Of a stretch of DNA of 38,923 bases, positions 8,328-17,272 are shown piece by piece. Source of the stretch: Paraprevotella sp. (GTDB taxonomy: Bacteria > Bacteroidota > Bacteroidia > Bacteroidales > Bacteroidaceae); the NCBI GenBank assembly GCA_017937925.1, contig JAGBCQ010000025.1, positions 1-38,923 of the forward strand, given 5' to 3'. Position 1 is the stretch's first letter. The number at the start of each line of letters is the position of its first letter. The notes under the pieces were generated by a model. That model was given only the letters and a program-made list of their open reading frames with translations, was not told the origin of the DNA and searched no databases. The translations under genes and the position numbers were made by a program.

Positions 8328-9617
8328 TTAAAATGGTTGGTCGTCCAATATCTCAAAACCGCAATACGGAACAAGACATTTTGGAATGCGGATGCCTTCC
8401 GGAGTTTGGTTGTTTTCCATAATGGCAGCAACAATACGCGGTAAGGCTAGTGCCGAACCATTTAATGTGTGGCATATCTCTGTCTTTTTATCCTCAGCAC
8501 GACGATAACGGCATTTCAAGCGGTTGGCTTGATAAGTGTCGAAGTTGGAAACGGAGCTAACCTCTAACCAACGTTTTTGTGCTTCCGAATAAACCTCAAA
8601 GTCGTAGCAAACGGCTGCTGTGAAGCTCATATCGCCACCACAAAGTCTCAAGATACGGTAGGGGAGTTCCAATTTCTGTAACAGTCCCTCAACGTGCGCC
8701 AACATTTCTTGATGTGATTGTTCTGAATGTTCAGGGGTGTCGATACGTACGATTTCAACTTTTGAAAATTCATGAAGGCGGTTAAGTCCACGAACGTCTT
8801 TACCATACGAACCGGCTTCACGACGGAAACATTGCGTGTAAGCGCAGTTCTTGATGGGTAGTTCCTTCTCATCGAGGATGACGTCTCTATAGATATTGGT
8901 TACAGGAACTTCGGCCGTTGGGATAAGGTAGAAATCATCTAAATTGCAGTGGTACATTTGACCTTCTTTGTCAGGTAACTGTCCCGTGCCGTAACCTGAA
9001 GCCTCGTTGACAACTGTAGGAGGCATAATCTCTTCGTAGCCGGATTTGCGAGCCTCGTCCAAGAAGAAGTTGATTAAAGCGCGTTGCAAACGTGCGCCTT
9101 TTCCGCGATATACCGGAAAACCGGCACCTGTAATCTTTACGCCAAGGTCGAAATCAATCAGATTGTATTTCTTTGCAAGTTCCCAATGTGGTAAGGCATT
9201 TTGTGGCAATTCTGTTTCCATACCGCCTGTTTTTACTACTACGTTGTCTTCTGCGCCTGTACCTTCAGGAACAATGTCGTAAGGGATGTTTGGAATGGCA
9301 CATAACTGAAGTGTCAATTCATTTTGTGCGGCTTCCATTTCTTCTTGCAATGCTTTGCTTGTCTCTTTAAGTTTTGCAACTTCTGCTTTAATGGCTTCAG
9401 CTTCATCTTTTTTGCCTTGCTTCATCAAAGCTCCGATTTGTGCTGCTAGTTTTTTGCTTTCGGACAGATTCATATCTAATTGCGTCTGTGCCTCACGACG
9501 TCTTTTGTCGATATTCTGTACATTCTCAATAGCTTCTTTAGCTCCTGAGAAATGTTTTTTCTCCAACCCTTTGATGACCATTTCGGTCTTCTCGTTAATG
9601 AGTTTAAGTGTAAGCAT
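8328..9617 (-). CDS. serS: Seryl-tRNA synthetase
   Basis: A 429-residue class II aminoacyl-tRNA synthetase that charges tRNA-Ser (and tRNA-Sec where present). The N-terminal antiparallel coiled coil that grips the long variable arm spans about residues 25-105. Class II motif 2, QCFRREAGSYGKD, is at 262-274, and the motif 3 region with LNGSALALPR and the C-terminal IPKCL follow near 385-415. Length and domain order are normal. It is the first gene of an operon with the Nfn-type fusion. A -7 box on the minus strand (TAATTTTG, 9663-9656) lies 39 bases upstream. Confidence 0.97.
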   Translation of the reverse strand: MLTLKLINEKTEMVIKGLEKKHFSGAKEAIENVQNIDKRRREAQTQLDMNLSESKKLAAQIGALMKQGKKDEAEAIKAEVAKLKETSKALQEEMEAAQNELTLQLCAIPNIPYDIVPEGTGAEDNVVVKTGGMETELPQNALPHWELAKKYNLIDFDLGVKITGAGFPVYRGKGARLQRALINFFLDEARKSGYEEIMPPTVVNEASGYGTGQLPDKEGQMYHCNLDDFYLIPTAEVPVTNIYRDVILDEKELPIKNCAYTQCFRREAGSYGKDVRGLNRLHEFSKVEIVRIDTPEHSEQSHQEMLAHVEGLLQKLELPYRILRLCGGDMSFTAAVCYDFEVYSEAQKRWLEVSSVSNFDTYQANRLKCRYRRAEDKKTEICHTLNGSALALPRIVAAIMENNQTPEGIRIPKCLVPYCGFEILDDQPF

Positions 9618-9655
9618 TTTATTTTGTTTTTATATGAACGTTGAATTATAAACCG

Positions 9656-9663
9656 CAAAATTA
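9656..9663 (-). promoter_or_regulatory. Bacteroidota-type -7 box for serS
   Basis: TAATTTTG on the minus strand fits TAnnTTTG and lies 39 bases before the serS start. The -33 partner is weak (CTTG at 9689-9686, spacer 22). Confidence 0.55.
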
Positions 9664-9789
9664 AATAAAAAAATGTGAAAGGGGGCAAGTTTAAAGGAAA
9701 AAGTCATTAAAAATCAATGACTATAGGTTATAAATGTTTCTACTAGAGTCGTCGAGTGTGATGCAAAAGTAAATATAGTGTCGTTTTCT

Positions 9790-9819
9790 TTTCTATTATA
9801 ACACTTTCCATTATCTTTG
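9790..9819 (+). promoter_or_regulatory. Bacteroidota-type promoter for the AspT-like transporter
   Basis: TATCTTTG (9812-9819) matches the -7 consensus TAnnTTTG. TTTC at 9790-9793 is a degenerate -33 box with an 18-base spacer. Initiation near 9824 would leave about 20 bases of leader. Confidence 0.6.
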
Positions 9820-9844
9820 TGATAGAATAATATTATGATAGATT

Positions 9845-11440
9845 ATGTTAACCGAACTTCTGAATTCTTCTTACTTTGCCCTATTCCTTATTGTCGCTTT
9901 AGGTTTTATGCTGGGACGTATTAAGGTGCGCGGTGTTTCTTTGGACGTCTCTGCTGTCATTTTTATTGCACTGTTGTTTGGGCATTTTGGTGTGTTTATA
10001 CCTAAGGAATTAGGCAATTTTGGGTTGGTCTTGTTTATCTTTACTATCGGAATCCAGGCAGGTCCCGGATTTTTTGATTCGTTTAGGAGTAAAGGAAAAA
10101 CGTTGATCATCATTACGATGTTAATTATCGCTTCTGCCTCTCTTTCTGCTGTAGCATTCAAATACCTTTTCGATATAGAAACAGCAAGTCTGGTAGGACT
10201 TATAGCCGGAGCTTTGACGAGTACACCGGGTCTGGCTGTAGCTATTGACAGTACAGCTTCGCCTTTGGCTTCTATCGCGTATGGTATTGCCTATCCGTTT
10301 GGAGTTATCGGAGTCATATTATTTGTAAAGTTGCTTCCCAAAATATTGCGAGTGGATTTGGAAAAGGAGGCTCGCCAATTGGAAAATGAGAGAAGAAGCA
10401 AGTATCCAGAATTGCAGACGTGTATATTTAAGGTAATAAATCAGCCGGTCTTTAATCGCACATTGGCTCAACTGAACATCGGCAGAATGACAGGTGCTGT
10501 GATTTCACGTATTAAGTCTGGTGAAGAGATTTTGATTCCTAGTGGTAGCCGCGTGTTGCACGAAAATGATTGGGTACAAGCAGTTGGTACTGAAGATTCA
10601 TTGTCGCAATTAGAAATGTTGCTGGGTAAGCGTGAAGAAGGAGAATTGCCATTGGTTGATAGCCAAGATATACAATCGTTGCTATTGACGAATAAGAAGA
10701 TGATTAACAAACAATTGGGTGATTTAAATTTGCATCAAAACTTCGGCTGTACCGTTACAAGAATACGAAGGAGTGGTATAGATTTGTCTCCCTCACCTGA
10801 CTTGGAGTTGAAATTTGGCGATAAGTTAATGGTAGTAGGTGAGAAGGATGGTTTAGAAGGATTGGCATGTATGTTAGGTAATAATGCCAAATTGCTTTCC
10901 GATACAGATTTCTTCCCTATAGCTATGGGTATTGTATTAGGAGTACTTTTCGGTAAGTTAAATATTTCCTTCGGTGATGGTATGTCATTCTCACCCGGTT
11001 TGACCGGTGGAGTATTGATTGTGGCATTGGTCTTGAGCGCGATAGGAAAAACCGGACCAATACTTTGGTCTATGTCCGGGCCTTCCAATCATTTGTTACG
11101 ACAATTAGGATTACTCCTTTTTTTGGCGGAAGTTGGAACTTCCGCAGGTAAAACGTTGGTAGCAACGTTCCAAACTAGTGGCGCTCTATTGTTTGGTGTA
11201 GGTGCCGCCATTACATTGATTCCGATGTTAGTGTCTGTTTTAGTCGGTAAATTTATATTCAAGATTTCTTTATTAGATCTTTTAGGAACAATAACCGGAG
11301 GAATGACTAGTACACCGGGATTGGCAGCAGCGGACTCTATGGTTGATAGTAATATACCGGGTGTGGCTTATGCCACCGTCTATCCAATAGCGATGGTATT
11401 CCTTATTATATTTATACAGGTTATAGCTTTAGCAATTTAA
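9845..11440 (+). CDS. AspT/YidE-type putative transporter with two RCK-C domains
   Basis: A 531-residue inner-membrane protein with two homologous membrane halves. The first (about residues 5-165, five helices) carries GALTSTPGLAVA and the second (about 360-531) carries the matching GGMTSTPGLAAA, the duplicated signature of the aspartate:alanine exchanger family. Between them are two cytoplasmic TrkA-C/RCK-C domains (about 195-275 and 280-350) ending in KFGDKLMVVGEKDGLEGL. Characterised members exchange dicarboxylic amino acids, but most, such as YidE and YbjL of E. coli, have no known substrate. It has its own promoter and reads away from serS. The next gene starts 72 bases downstream, so co-transcription is possible but not obvious. 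Confidence 0.88.
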   Translation: MLTELLNSSYFALFLIVALGFMLGRIKVRGVSLDVSAVIFIALLFGHFGVFIPKELGNFGLVLFIFTIGIQAGPGFFDSFRSKGKTLIIITMLIIASASLSAVAFKYLFDIETASLVGLIAGALTSTPGLAVAIDSTASPLASIAYGIAYPFGVIGVILFVKLLPKILRVDLEKEARQLENERRSKYPELQTCIFKVINQPVFNRTLAQLNIGRMTGAVISRIKSGEEILIPSGSRVLHENDWVQAVGTEDSLSQLEMLLGKREEGELPLVDSQDIQSLLLTNKKMINKQLGDLNLHQNFGCTVTRIRRSGIDLSPSPDLELKFGDKLMVVGEKDGLEGLACMLGNNAKLLSDTDFFPIAMGIVLGVLFGKLNISFGDGMSFSPGLTGGVLIVALVLSAIGKTGPILWSMSGPSNHLLRQLGLLLFLAEVGTSAGKTLVATFQTSGALLFGVGAAITLIPMLVSVLVGKFIFKISLLDLLGTITGGMTSTPGLAAADSMVDSNIPGVAYATVYPIAMVFLIIFIQVIALAI

Positions 11441-11512
11441 AATAAACGTAACCGCTTTTATATTTATTAGTAACTAAAAGGATTATTGAACAAATAAAAT
11501 ACAAAAACAAAT

Positions 11513-14500
11513 ATGAAGAAAATGAAAAAACTAAGTTTGATGTTAAGTCTGTTTGTCGCTTTATTGACAACGACCTTGAGAGCAAATGAATCGTTCAATG
11601 GCTATACCATAACGTCTGAAGGTGCATGGTGTTGGTTTGCCGACCCTCGTGCTATTCATTATGAAAATGAGTCGGGAACAATCAACTCTAGTTATATTGG
11701 ATATATTGATGTACATGGAAGCGTTCGAGCAACGCAGTATAATTTTTTGACAGGAAAGCGTGAGGAGGTTTTGGTGCGTTCATGTTTTCAACCTGATGAC
11801 CATAACAACCCGACGTTCTTAGTCTTGCCGGACGAACGCGTGTTAATAATCTATTCTCGCCATACTGATGAAGCTGCTTTCTATTATAGAGTTTCAACTG
11901 TTCCCGGAGATATAACGACATTAGGAGAAGAAAAATGTATTAAGACGAACCATAACACTACTTATCCTTCTCCTTTTATCTTGAGCGACGACCCAGACCA
12001 TTTTTATATGTGTTGGCGCGGTTTAGGATGGCATCCGACGATAGCGAAATTTACTTTGCCGGATGCAAATGGTGACGTAAAGACAGCATGGGGACCTTAT
12101 CAGATGGTACAATCTACAGGTGCGCGTCCTTACGCAAAATATCATAGTAACGGTAAAGACAAACTTTATGTAACTTATACGACAGGTCATCCTGATAACG
12201 AGCAACCCAACTGGGTATATTTCAATGTTATCAATATCAATGCGAAGAATAATAATGGTGTTGTGACTACTAATCCTACGCTCGAAGATATTAAAGGTAA
12301 CACCCTTTCAACGATTGCAAACGGAAAGTTTAATGTTAATAAAACCGATAGCTATAAATCCTCTTATCCTTATACTATAGTTGATGCACCGACCAATATG
12401 CGTGATTGGGTATGGCAGATTACTACTGATACTGATACTAATCCGGTCATTGCAATGGTTCGTATCAATGGCGGTAAGAGTCAGCATGAATATTTTTACG
12501 CTAAGTGGACCGGTTCACAATGGCGTTTGACTGATTTGGCTAATGGTGGTGGACGTTTCCATCCGTCCAATACAGAGTACTGTTACAGCGGCGGTGAGGC
12601 GATAGACCCGGCAAATCCCAAAGTTATTTATCTGTCAATCCCAACAATCGGCGTCTCCGGTAAGTCTGTGTATGAAATATGGAAATATACACTCAATGAC
12701 AATGGTGACATTGTTTCTAAGGAACAAATAACTAAAAATTCGGAGAAGAATAATGTTCGTCCGTATGTACTGCCGGGATCCGCTGATTCTAAATTGCGCT
12801 TGACATGGATGTATGGTGATTACTATTATTGGATGGTTAAGAAAGAGTTCCCGTTAGGTTATCCTACAGGTATTCATTGTGATTATGAATATCCTGAAAC
12901 CATAACGTCAATCGTTGATACACCGACCGGTAACAAGAACTATGGTGGTAAAGTGATGACAACGACTACTGTTGAAACAGAAACATTGCCGGCAACAGGA
13001 GCCTTTACATTCAATATGTCCTTGAAGTTGAGTCCGTCAGCTTATTACGGTACATTATTTACAGTAGGTAATTTGTCTTATGGTATCTCTCAAACGACCG
13101 TAAAACCATATATTGATATAAATGGTTCGAAATATGAAGGCTCCAATGTTTTATATACATCCGATGATTGGGCATCAAATTCAAGTGGTACAAGTGGCGA
13201 TAGCTGGCCTACCAAATTAGGAACCTTTAATATTACGCTAACTTATGATGGTAATCAATTGACCATATACCGAAACGGATTGATAGACCAAAGAATCAAC
13301 GGTGTCTCATTGGAAAGTGAAGATGTTAAGATTGGTGGTTTTGAAGGTAATCTATATGCGGTGCAAACATATTCGGAATGTTTGAATCAGGATGAAGTAA
13401 AATATATGTTGAGAAAAGGCATATTAGAAGCTTTGTGGTTGCCGACAGAGGTGATGACTGATGTCGTTTTGCCTACAAAATTAAATGGAGAAAATATAGT
13501 ATGGACTTCTAATAACGAAGATATATTGGCTGTAAATGGAACATTTGTAGCTCCGGAAGAAGTGACGGAGGTGAAATTGACTGCTTCTATCGGAACTTCG
13601 GTGCGTGAGTTTGTCCTCCTAGCGCAACCGCGTATAGCACTGGTATATCATGAGTTGTTGAGATATGACTTCAACGGTTCAAATGATACATATACTGTTG
13701 ATGGAACTATATATGTAAAGGATCATTCCGGCAAAGGTAACGACCTTATGTTAAAAGGTGGAACGGCAATAGATGAAACTCTGAATTTGACGAGCAATAC
13801 TTCTACCGGTTTCTCAACCAATGGTTATGGTGTTGTGCCTGCGGGTGTAATGGATAGTCTTCGCAGTTATACAGTTTTGCTGGAAGCTACACCGAAAGTT
13901 CTCTCAGCAGCTCCGCGTTTCTACGATTTTGGATTTAATTCAGGAAATAGTTTGTTCTTCCGTGCCAATCCTTTGGCTGCCGGTATTAAGTATAATGGCG
14001 GAACAACTACAATGGTAATCGCTAATACTTCGTTGGAAGTAGGTAGGACTTATAAGTTGGCAGTGACCTATGATGCACGTCAAGGTGTGACAAGCATTTA
14101 TGTTGACGGTGTGTTAGTTGGAAGTGGAAAAGAGAATGTGAACGAGCCTTATATGATTGCGGCATTACAAGAAACGAATCGTTCCTATATTGGTAGAACT
14201 CAATGGTGGGATTCTAATGTAGCTAACGACAATGGAGATTATGTAGGTACGATAGACAATTTCTATTTGTTCAACGTTGCCTTGACTTTAGAGGAAATAG
14301 CTGCGATGCAAGAAATCCGTCTTGAAGACGAAAGTTTGAATGTGAATTGTACTGAAAGGTTGTCGAATCCTAATTTTGAAGGGACGTATTCTGTAAAGAG
14401 TGGTACAGGAGTGGTTTCTGACAGAGCGATTTATCAACCTCAAAACTGGACCGTGTCATATTCTTCAGGTAATGAAAATGATATGACCATATTGAATTCA

Positions 14501-15259
14501 TCTTGTTTGTATTCAAGTTTGTTTACGTCAGTGCCTTTGAGTGCAGATAATGGCGATAACGCATATCTAGCTCGTCAAAAGTGGGGAACATCAACAATAG
14601 GATTGAAGCAAACTGTAGATACGATACCGGCAGGTTATTATCGTCTGTCAGCCGTTGTTTGGCAGTCGGGTAGTGGCGGTTCAGCGAATGTGTGGGCGCA
14701 ACGCACAGGTAAAACTAAAGTGTTAGCGACATCGACTTCATCCGGTGTGTGGGGAAAGACTTCCGTTATTTTTACAACCGATGGCGTAAAGAGAGTGAAT
14801 GTGGGTGTTGAAGCTGTGCACTCTACGAATGGAGAAGAGAAAATCTGTGGATTTGATAACCTGACGTTGTATGATGTAACAATCAATCGTTCCGAGTATG
14901 AGTTGGCAGAATTATTAGGCGATATGGTAAAGGCATCAGGAAGTTTGTTGGCAAAAGATTTACCCAATGAGACGATGCGTACTGCGTTATCTGATGCAAC
15001 AGAAAGTGCTAAGCCTTTAACTCAGGACAATACTCATGAACAGTTGTATGATGCTTATGTAGCCTTGCGTGATGCCATTCGTTATGCCCAGAATCCCAAT
15101 TATACCGGAATTTTAGAAGTGAGTCAAGAGTTACAGAATGCAATTCAACCCGTTTATGACTTATCCGGACGTAAGGTCGCAGATGATGTGACTTCACAGT
15201 CAGATAAACTTCAGAAGGGTATATATATAATAGGTAATAAGAAGACGTACGTTAAGTAA
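11513..15259 (+). CDS. Large secreted BNR/LamG multidomain protein with a T9SS-like C-terminal module
   Basis: A 1248-residue exported protein. Signal peptide about 1-24. Residues 25-450 form a BNR_4-type beta-propeller, with AWCWFADPRAIHY near the start and HNTTYPSPF and YMCWRGLGWHPTIAKF further on, as in polysaccharide-degradation loci (several ulvan and rhamnogalacturonan lyase families use this fold). A first laminin-G/concanavalin-like domain lies at about 465-640, an atrophied Ig-like domain at 645-715 (VWTSNNEDILAVNGTFVAP) and a second LamG domain at 730-960. A CBM-like jelly roll (about 965-1130), a short helical region and the tail VYDLSGRKV...GIYIIGNKKTYVK follow. It is probably a cell-surface glycan-active or glycan-binding protein. 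A catalytic residue cannot be fixed by eye. No SusC/SusD pair flanks it. Confidence 0.82.
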   Translation: MKKMKKLSLMLSLFVALLTTTLRANESFNGYTITSEGAWCWFADPRAIHYENESGTINSSYIGYIDVHGSVRATQYNFLTGKREEVLVRSCFQPDDHNNPTFLVLPDERVLIIYSRHTDEAAFYYRVSTVPGDITTLGEEKCIKTNHNTTYPSPFILSDDPDHFYMCWRGLGWHPTIAKFTLPDANGDVKTAWGPYQMVQSTGARPYAKYHSNGKDKLYVTYTTGHPDNEQPNWVYFNVININAKNNNGVVTTNPTLEDIKGNTLSTIANGKFNVNKTDSYKSSYPYTIVDAPTNMRDWVWQITTDTDTNPVIAMVRINGGKSQHEYFYAKWTGSQWRLTDLANGGGRFHPSNTEYCYSGGEAIDPANPKVIYLSIPTIGVSGKSVYEIWKYTLNDNGDIVSKEQITKNSEKNNVRPYVLPGSADSKLRLTWMYGDYYYWMVKKEFPLGYPTGIHCDYEYPETITSIVDTPTGNKNYGGKVMTTTTVETETLPATGAFTFNMSLKLSPSAYYGTLFTVGNLSYGISQTTVKPYIDINGSKYEGSNVLYTSDDWASNSSGTSGDSWPTKLGTFNITLTYDGNQLTIYRNGLIDQRINGVSLESEDVKIGGFEGNLYAVQTYSECLNQDEVKYMLRKGILEALWLPTEVMTDVVLPTKLNGENIVWTSNNEDILAVNGTFVAPEEVTEVKLTASIGTSVREFVLLAQPRIALVYHELLRYDFNGSNDTYTVDGTIYVKDHSGKGNDLMLKGGTAIDETLNLTSNTSTGFSTNGYGVVPAGVMDSLRSYTVLLEATPKVLSAAPRFYDFGFNSGNSLFFRANPLAAGIKYNGGTTTMVIANTSLEVGRTYKLAVTYDARQGVTSIYVDGVLVGSGKENVNEPYMIAALQETNRSYIGRTQWWDSNVANDNGDYVGTIDNFYLFNVALTLEEIAAMQEIRLEDESLNVNCTERLSNPNFEGTYSVKSGTGVVSDRAIYQPQNWTVSYSSGNENDMTILNSSCLYSSLFTSVPLSADNGDNAYLARQKWGTSTIGLKQTVDTIPAGYYRLSAVVWQSGSGGSANVWAQRTGKTKVLATSTSSGVWGKTSVIFTTDGVKRVNVGVEAVHSTNGEEKICGFDNLTLYDVTINRSEYELAELLGDMVKASGSLLAKDLPNETMRTALSDATESAKPLTQDNTHEQLYDAYVALRDAIRYAQNPNYTGILEVSQELQNAIQPVYDLSGRKVADDVTSQSDKLQKGIYIIGNKKTYVK

Positions 15260-15286
15260 TCATTGAATTGAAAACGGAATAATATT

Positions 15287-15322
15287 TAATGGAGGGCATA
15301 TGATGTTCTCCATTATTTTTTT
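15287..15322 (+). terminator. Terminator of the BNR/LamG protein gene
   Basis: TAATGGAG (15287-15294) pairs with CTCCATTA (15308-15315), followed by a run of T residues to 15322. It begins 28 bases after the stop codon. Confidence 0.8.
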
Positions 15323-15423
15323 ATGATTTGTTCTTCTGTGTTTATCGTCGTTAGTGCTTATATATATAATAAGGTGTAATTTGAGGAATGTGACTTTTGT
15401 TATTACAAAATGTATTAGTTTAT

Positions 15424-15462
15424 AAAAAAAGTAATGCCGATGAACTCTCATCGGCATTACTT
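15424..15462 (-). terminator. Terminator of the rplU-rpmA operon
   Basis: A perfect 15-bp stem, AAGTAATGCCGATGA (15429-15443) with its complement at 15448-15462 and loop ACTC. On the minus strand it ends in a run of seven U residues (15430-15424). It lies 25 bases beyond the rpmA stop codon. Confidence 0.9.
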
Positions 15463-15486
15463 GTAATTTTTATCGCGTTCTGATAA

Positions 15487-15762
15487 TTACGCTTCTGCTT
15501 TAGCTACTACAGAAACAACGCTTCTGTCTTGACGGCCTCTGTAAGCACCTTTCTTGAATGTTACAACACCATCTACCAATGCGTAAAGAGTATGATCCTT
15601 ACCCATACCTACGTTAGCTCCGGGGTAGTGAACTGTACCACGCTGACGAACGATAACGTTGCCGGCAATACACTTCTGTCCACCGAAAATCTTTACGCCT
15701 AATCTCTGACTTGCTGACTCGCGGCCGTTCTTAGAACTACCAACACCTTTTTTATGTGCCAT
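15487..15762 (-). CDS. rpmA: 50S ribosomal protein L27
   Basis: A 91-residue protein with the canonical [16 protein letters not shown] start, which places the N-terminus near the peptidyl-transferase centre, and the conserved [20 protein letters not shown] core. There is no cleavable N-terminal extension of the Firmicutes type. It lies 20 bases after rplU in the usual rplU-rpmA order and is closed by the strong hairpin at 15424-15462. Confidence 0.98.
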   Translation of the reverse strand: MAHKKGVGSSKNGRESASQRLGVKIFGGQKCIAGNVIVRQRGTVHYPGANVGMGKDHTLYALVDGVVTFKKGAYRGRQDRSVVSVVAKAEA

Positions 15763-15782
15763 TTTCTTCTAAATTTTAAGGA

Positions 15783-16100
15783 TTAAGCAATAACTTGTTT
15801 AATGGTTAACTCAGTGAATTGTTGACGGTGACCGTTCAACTTGCGATAACCTTTTCTTCTCTTTTTGTGGAACACCAAAACCTTGTCGCCTTTTACAAGT
15901 GGAGTTACTACTTCGCAAACCACTTTAGCACCTTCTACGGTAGGAGCGCCTACGGTTACGTTACCTTCGTTGTCAACCAACAACACTTTCTCAAATTCAA
16001 CAGCTTGGTTAGCCTCGGCATTTTGAATGTGGTGTACAAACAATTTCTTGCCTTCTTCAGCTTTAAACTGCTGACCGTTAATTTCTACAATTGCGTACAT
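15783..16100 (-). CDS. rplU: 50S ribosomal protein L21
   Basis: A 105-residue protein with the L21 start [18 protein letters not shown] and the RNA-binding tail [21 protein letters not shown], where the basic cluster contacts 23S rRNA. It leads the rplU-rpmA operon. A consensus Bacteroidota promoter lies at 16216-16185 on the minus strand, leaving a leader of about 78 bases that contains a possible 19-codon upstream ORF (16169-16110). Confidence 0.98.
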   Translation of the reverse strand: MYAIVEINGQQFKAEEGKKLFVHHIQNAEANQAVEFEKVLLVDNEGNVTVGAPTVEGAKVVCEVVTPLVKGDKVLVFHKKRRKGYRKLNGHRQQFTELTIKQVIA

Positions 16101-16109
16101 TTTTATTTA

Positions 16110-16169
16110 TTAAACGGGTTTTTCCATAAGGCGGAGAACCGTCGTGGTCTCGCTTGTTTGAGCCTCCAT
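16110..16169 (-). CDS. Possible 19-residue leader ORF in the rplU 5' untranslated region
   Basis: An ATG at 16169 (minus strand) opens a frame of 19 codons, MEAQTSETTTVLRLMEKPV, ending in TAA at 16110, 9 bases before the rplU start. It would begin about 10 bases after the predicted transcription start. It fills almost the whole leader. Codon evidence is too short to decide; it may be chance or a regulatory leader peptide. Confidence 0.3.
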   Translation of the reverse strand: MEAQTSETTTVLRLMEKPV

Positions 16170-16184
16170 GGACTAAATCGGGTG

Positions 16185-16216
16185 CAAAGTTAATAATATC
16201 GGCTCACTCGACCAAA
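16185..16216 (-). promoter_or_regulatory. Consensus Bacteroidota promoter of rplU-rpmA
   Basis: On the minus strand, TTTG (16216-16213), a 20-base spacer and TAACTTTG (16192-16185) fit the TTTG-N19/21-TAnnTTTG consensus. This is the clearest promoter in the window and suits a ribosomal protein operon. Confidence 0.85.
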
Positions 16217-16266
16217 CTTTTTCATAGTTTTTTCCTAATAAAAAAGTACGTGTGAACCGATATTAC
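16194..16266. repeat. Inverted repeat between trxB and the rplU promoter
   Basis: TAATATCGGCTCAC (16194-16207) and GTGAACCGATATTA (16253-16266) are inverted copies (13 of 14). Between them is a T-rich/A-rich stretch. The left arm overlaps the rplU promoter spacer; the right arm lies just past the trxB stop, so it may act as the trxB terminator, as an operator, or as both. Confidence 0.55.
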
Positions 16267-16282
16267 GGACCTCTAGTCGGTC

Positions 16283-17221
16283 TTACAATTTATTTTCTGC
16301 CAAATAGCGTTCTGCTTCGATAGCTGCTTTGCAACCACTTGCTGCTGCAGTAATTGCTTGACGGTAGTGCGGGTCGGCAACGTCACCGGCAGCGAATACG
16401 CCCGGAATGCCGGTACGTGGTGATGCTCCTTCGGTAATGATATAACCTGTTTCGTCAGTTTTTACCCAAGGTTTGAAAATGTCAGAATTGGGTTTATGGC
16501 CGATGGCGAGGAAGAATCCGTCGATTGCGATATCGTAATGTGTCTCGTCTGCTTCGCCTTTACGTTTAACGACGTGCGCACCTTCAACACCGTTGTCACC
16601 GAACAGTCCTTCAGTGTTATGTTCGAATAAAACTTCAATTTTCGGGTTCTCCATTACGCGCTCTTGCATGATTTTAGAAGCGCGAAGGAACGGCTTACGA
16701 ACAATCAAATATACTTTGGCTGCAAGTCCGGCAAGATAACAAGCTTCCTCACAAGCGGTATCGCCACCGCCTACTACTGCTACAGTCTTTTTACGGTAGA
16801 AGAATCCATCGCAGGTCGCACAAGCGCTGACACCCATTCCTGCGTATTTCTTCTCGTCGTCCAAACCTAAGTATTTGGCTGTGGCGCCTGTAGCGATGAT
16901 GACAGTTTCTGCTTCAACTTCATCACCGTTGTCAAAGGTTACTTTGTAAGGGCGTTCGCTTAAATCTGTTTTGATGGCGATAGCTGAACGCATATCTGCT
17001 CCGAAACGTACGGCTTGCTTGCGTAAGTCCTCCATCATGTCCGGTCCGGCAATTCCTTCAGGGTATCCGGGGAAGTTCTCAATCTCAGTGGTAGTTGTCA
17101 ACTGTCCGCCGGGTTGTATTCCTTCGTATAATACCGGGTTTAAGTTGGCGCGTCCGGCGTATATGGCAGCAGTATATCCTGCCGGTCCGGAACCGATGAT
17201 TAAACAACGAATGTGTTCCAT
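16283..17221 (-). CDS. trxB: Thioredoxin-disulfide reductase
   Basis: A 312-residue NADPH-dependent flavoenzyme that recycles thioredoxin. The N-terminal FAD motif GSGPAGYTAA (10-19), the redox CATC (Cys134, Cys137, in SACATCDGFF), the NADPH motif GGGDTACEEA and the C-terminal FAD contact FAAGDV are all present. Length and order are standard for the low-molecular-weight type. It is the last gene of the ftsK-lolA-trxB run, 51 bases after the lolA-like gene, with no promoter box in between. It could supply reduced thioredoxin to the methionine sulfoxide reductase at 1846. Confidence 0.97.
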   Translation of the reverse strand: MEHIRCLIIGSGPAGYTAAIYAGRANLNPVLYEGIQPGGQLTTTTEIENFPGYPEGIAGPDMMEDLRKQAVRFGADMRSAIAIKTDLSERPYKVTFDNGDEVEAETVIIATGATAKYLGLDDEKKYAGMGVSACATCDGFFYRKKTVAVVGGGDTACEEACYLAGLAAKVYLIVRKPFLRASKIMQERVMENPKIEVLFEHNTEGLFGDNGVEGAHVVKRKGEADETHYDIAIDGFFLAIGHKPNSDIFKPWVKTDETGYIITEGASPRTGIPGVFAAGDVADPHYRQAITAAASGCKAAIEAERYLAENKL

Positions 17222-17272
17222 AATAGTTTTATATTTTTATTGTTAATATTGTCTTGTATGTCTTATATGAAC

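Noticed and set aside
15260-15457. Minus-strand 65-residue ORF after the BNR/LamG gene
   Set aside because: It spans two terminator hairpins and AT-rich DNA; it is not a gene.
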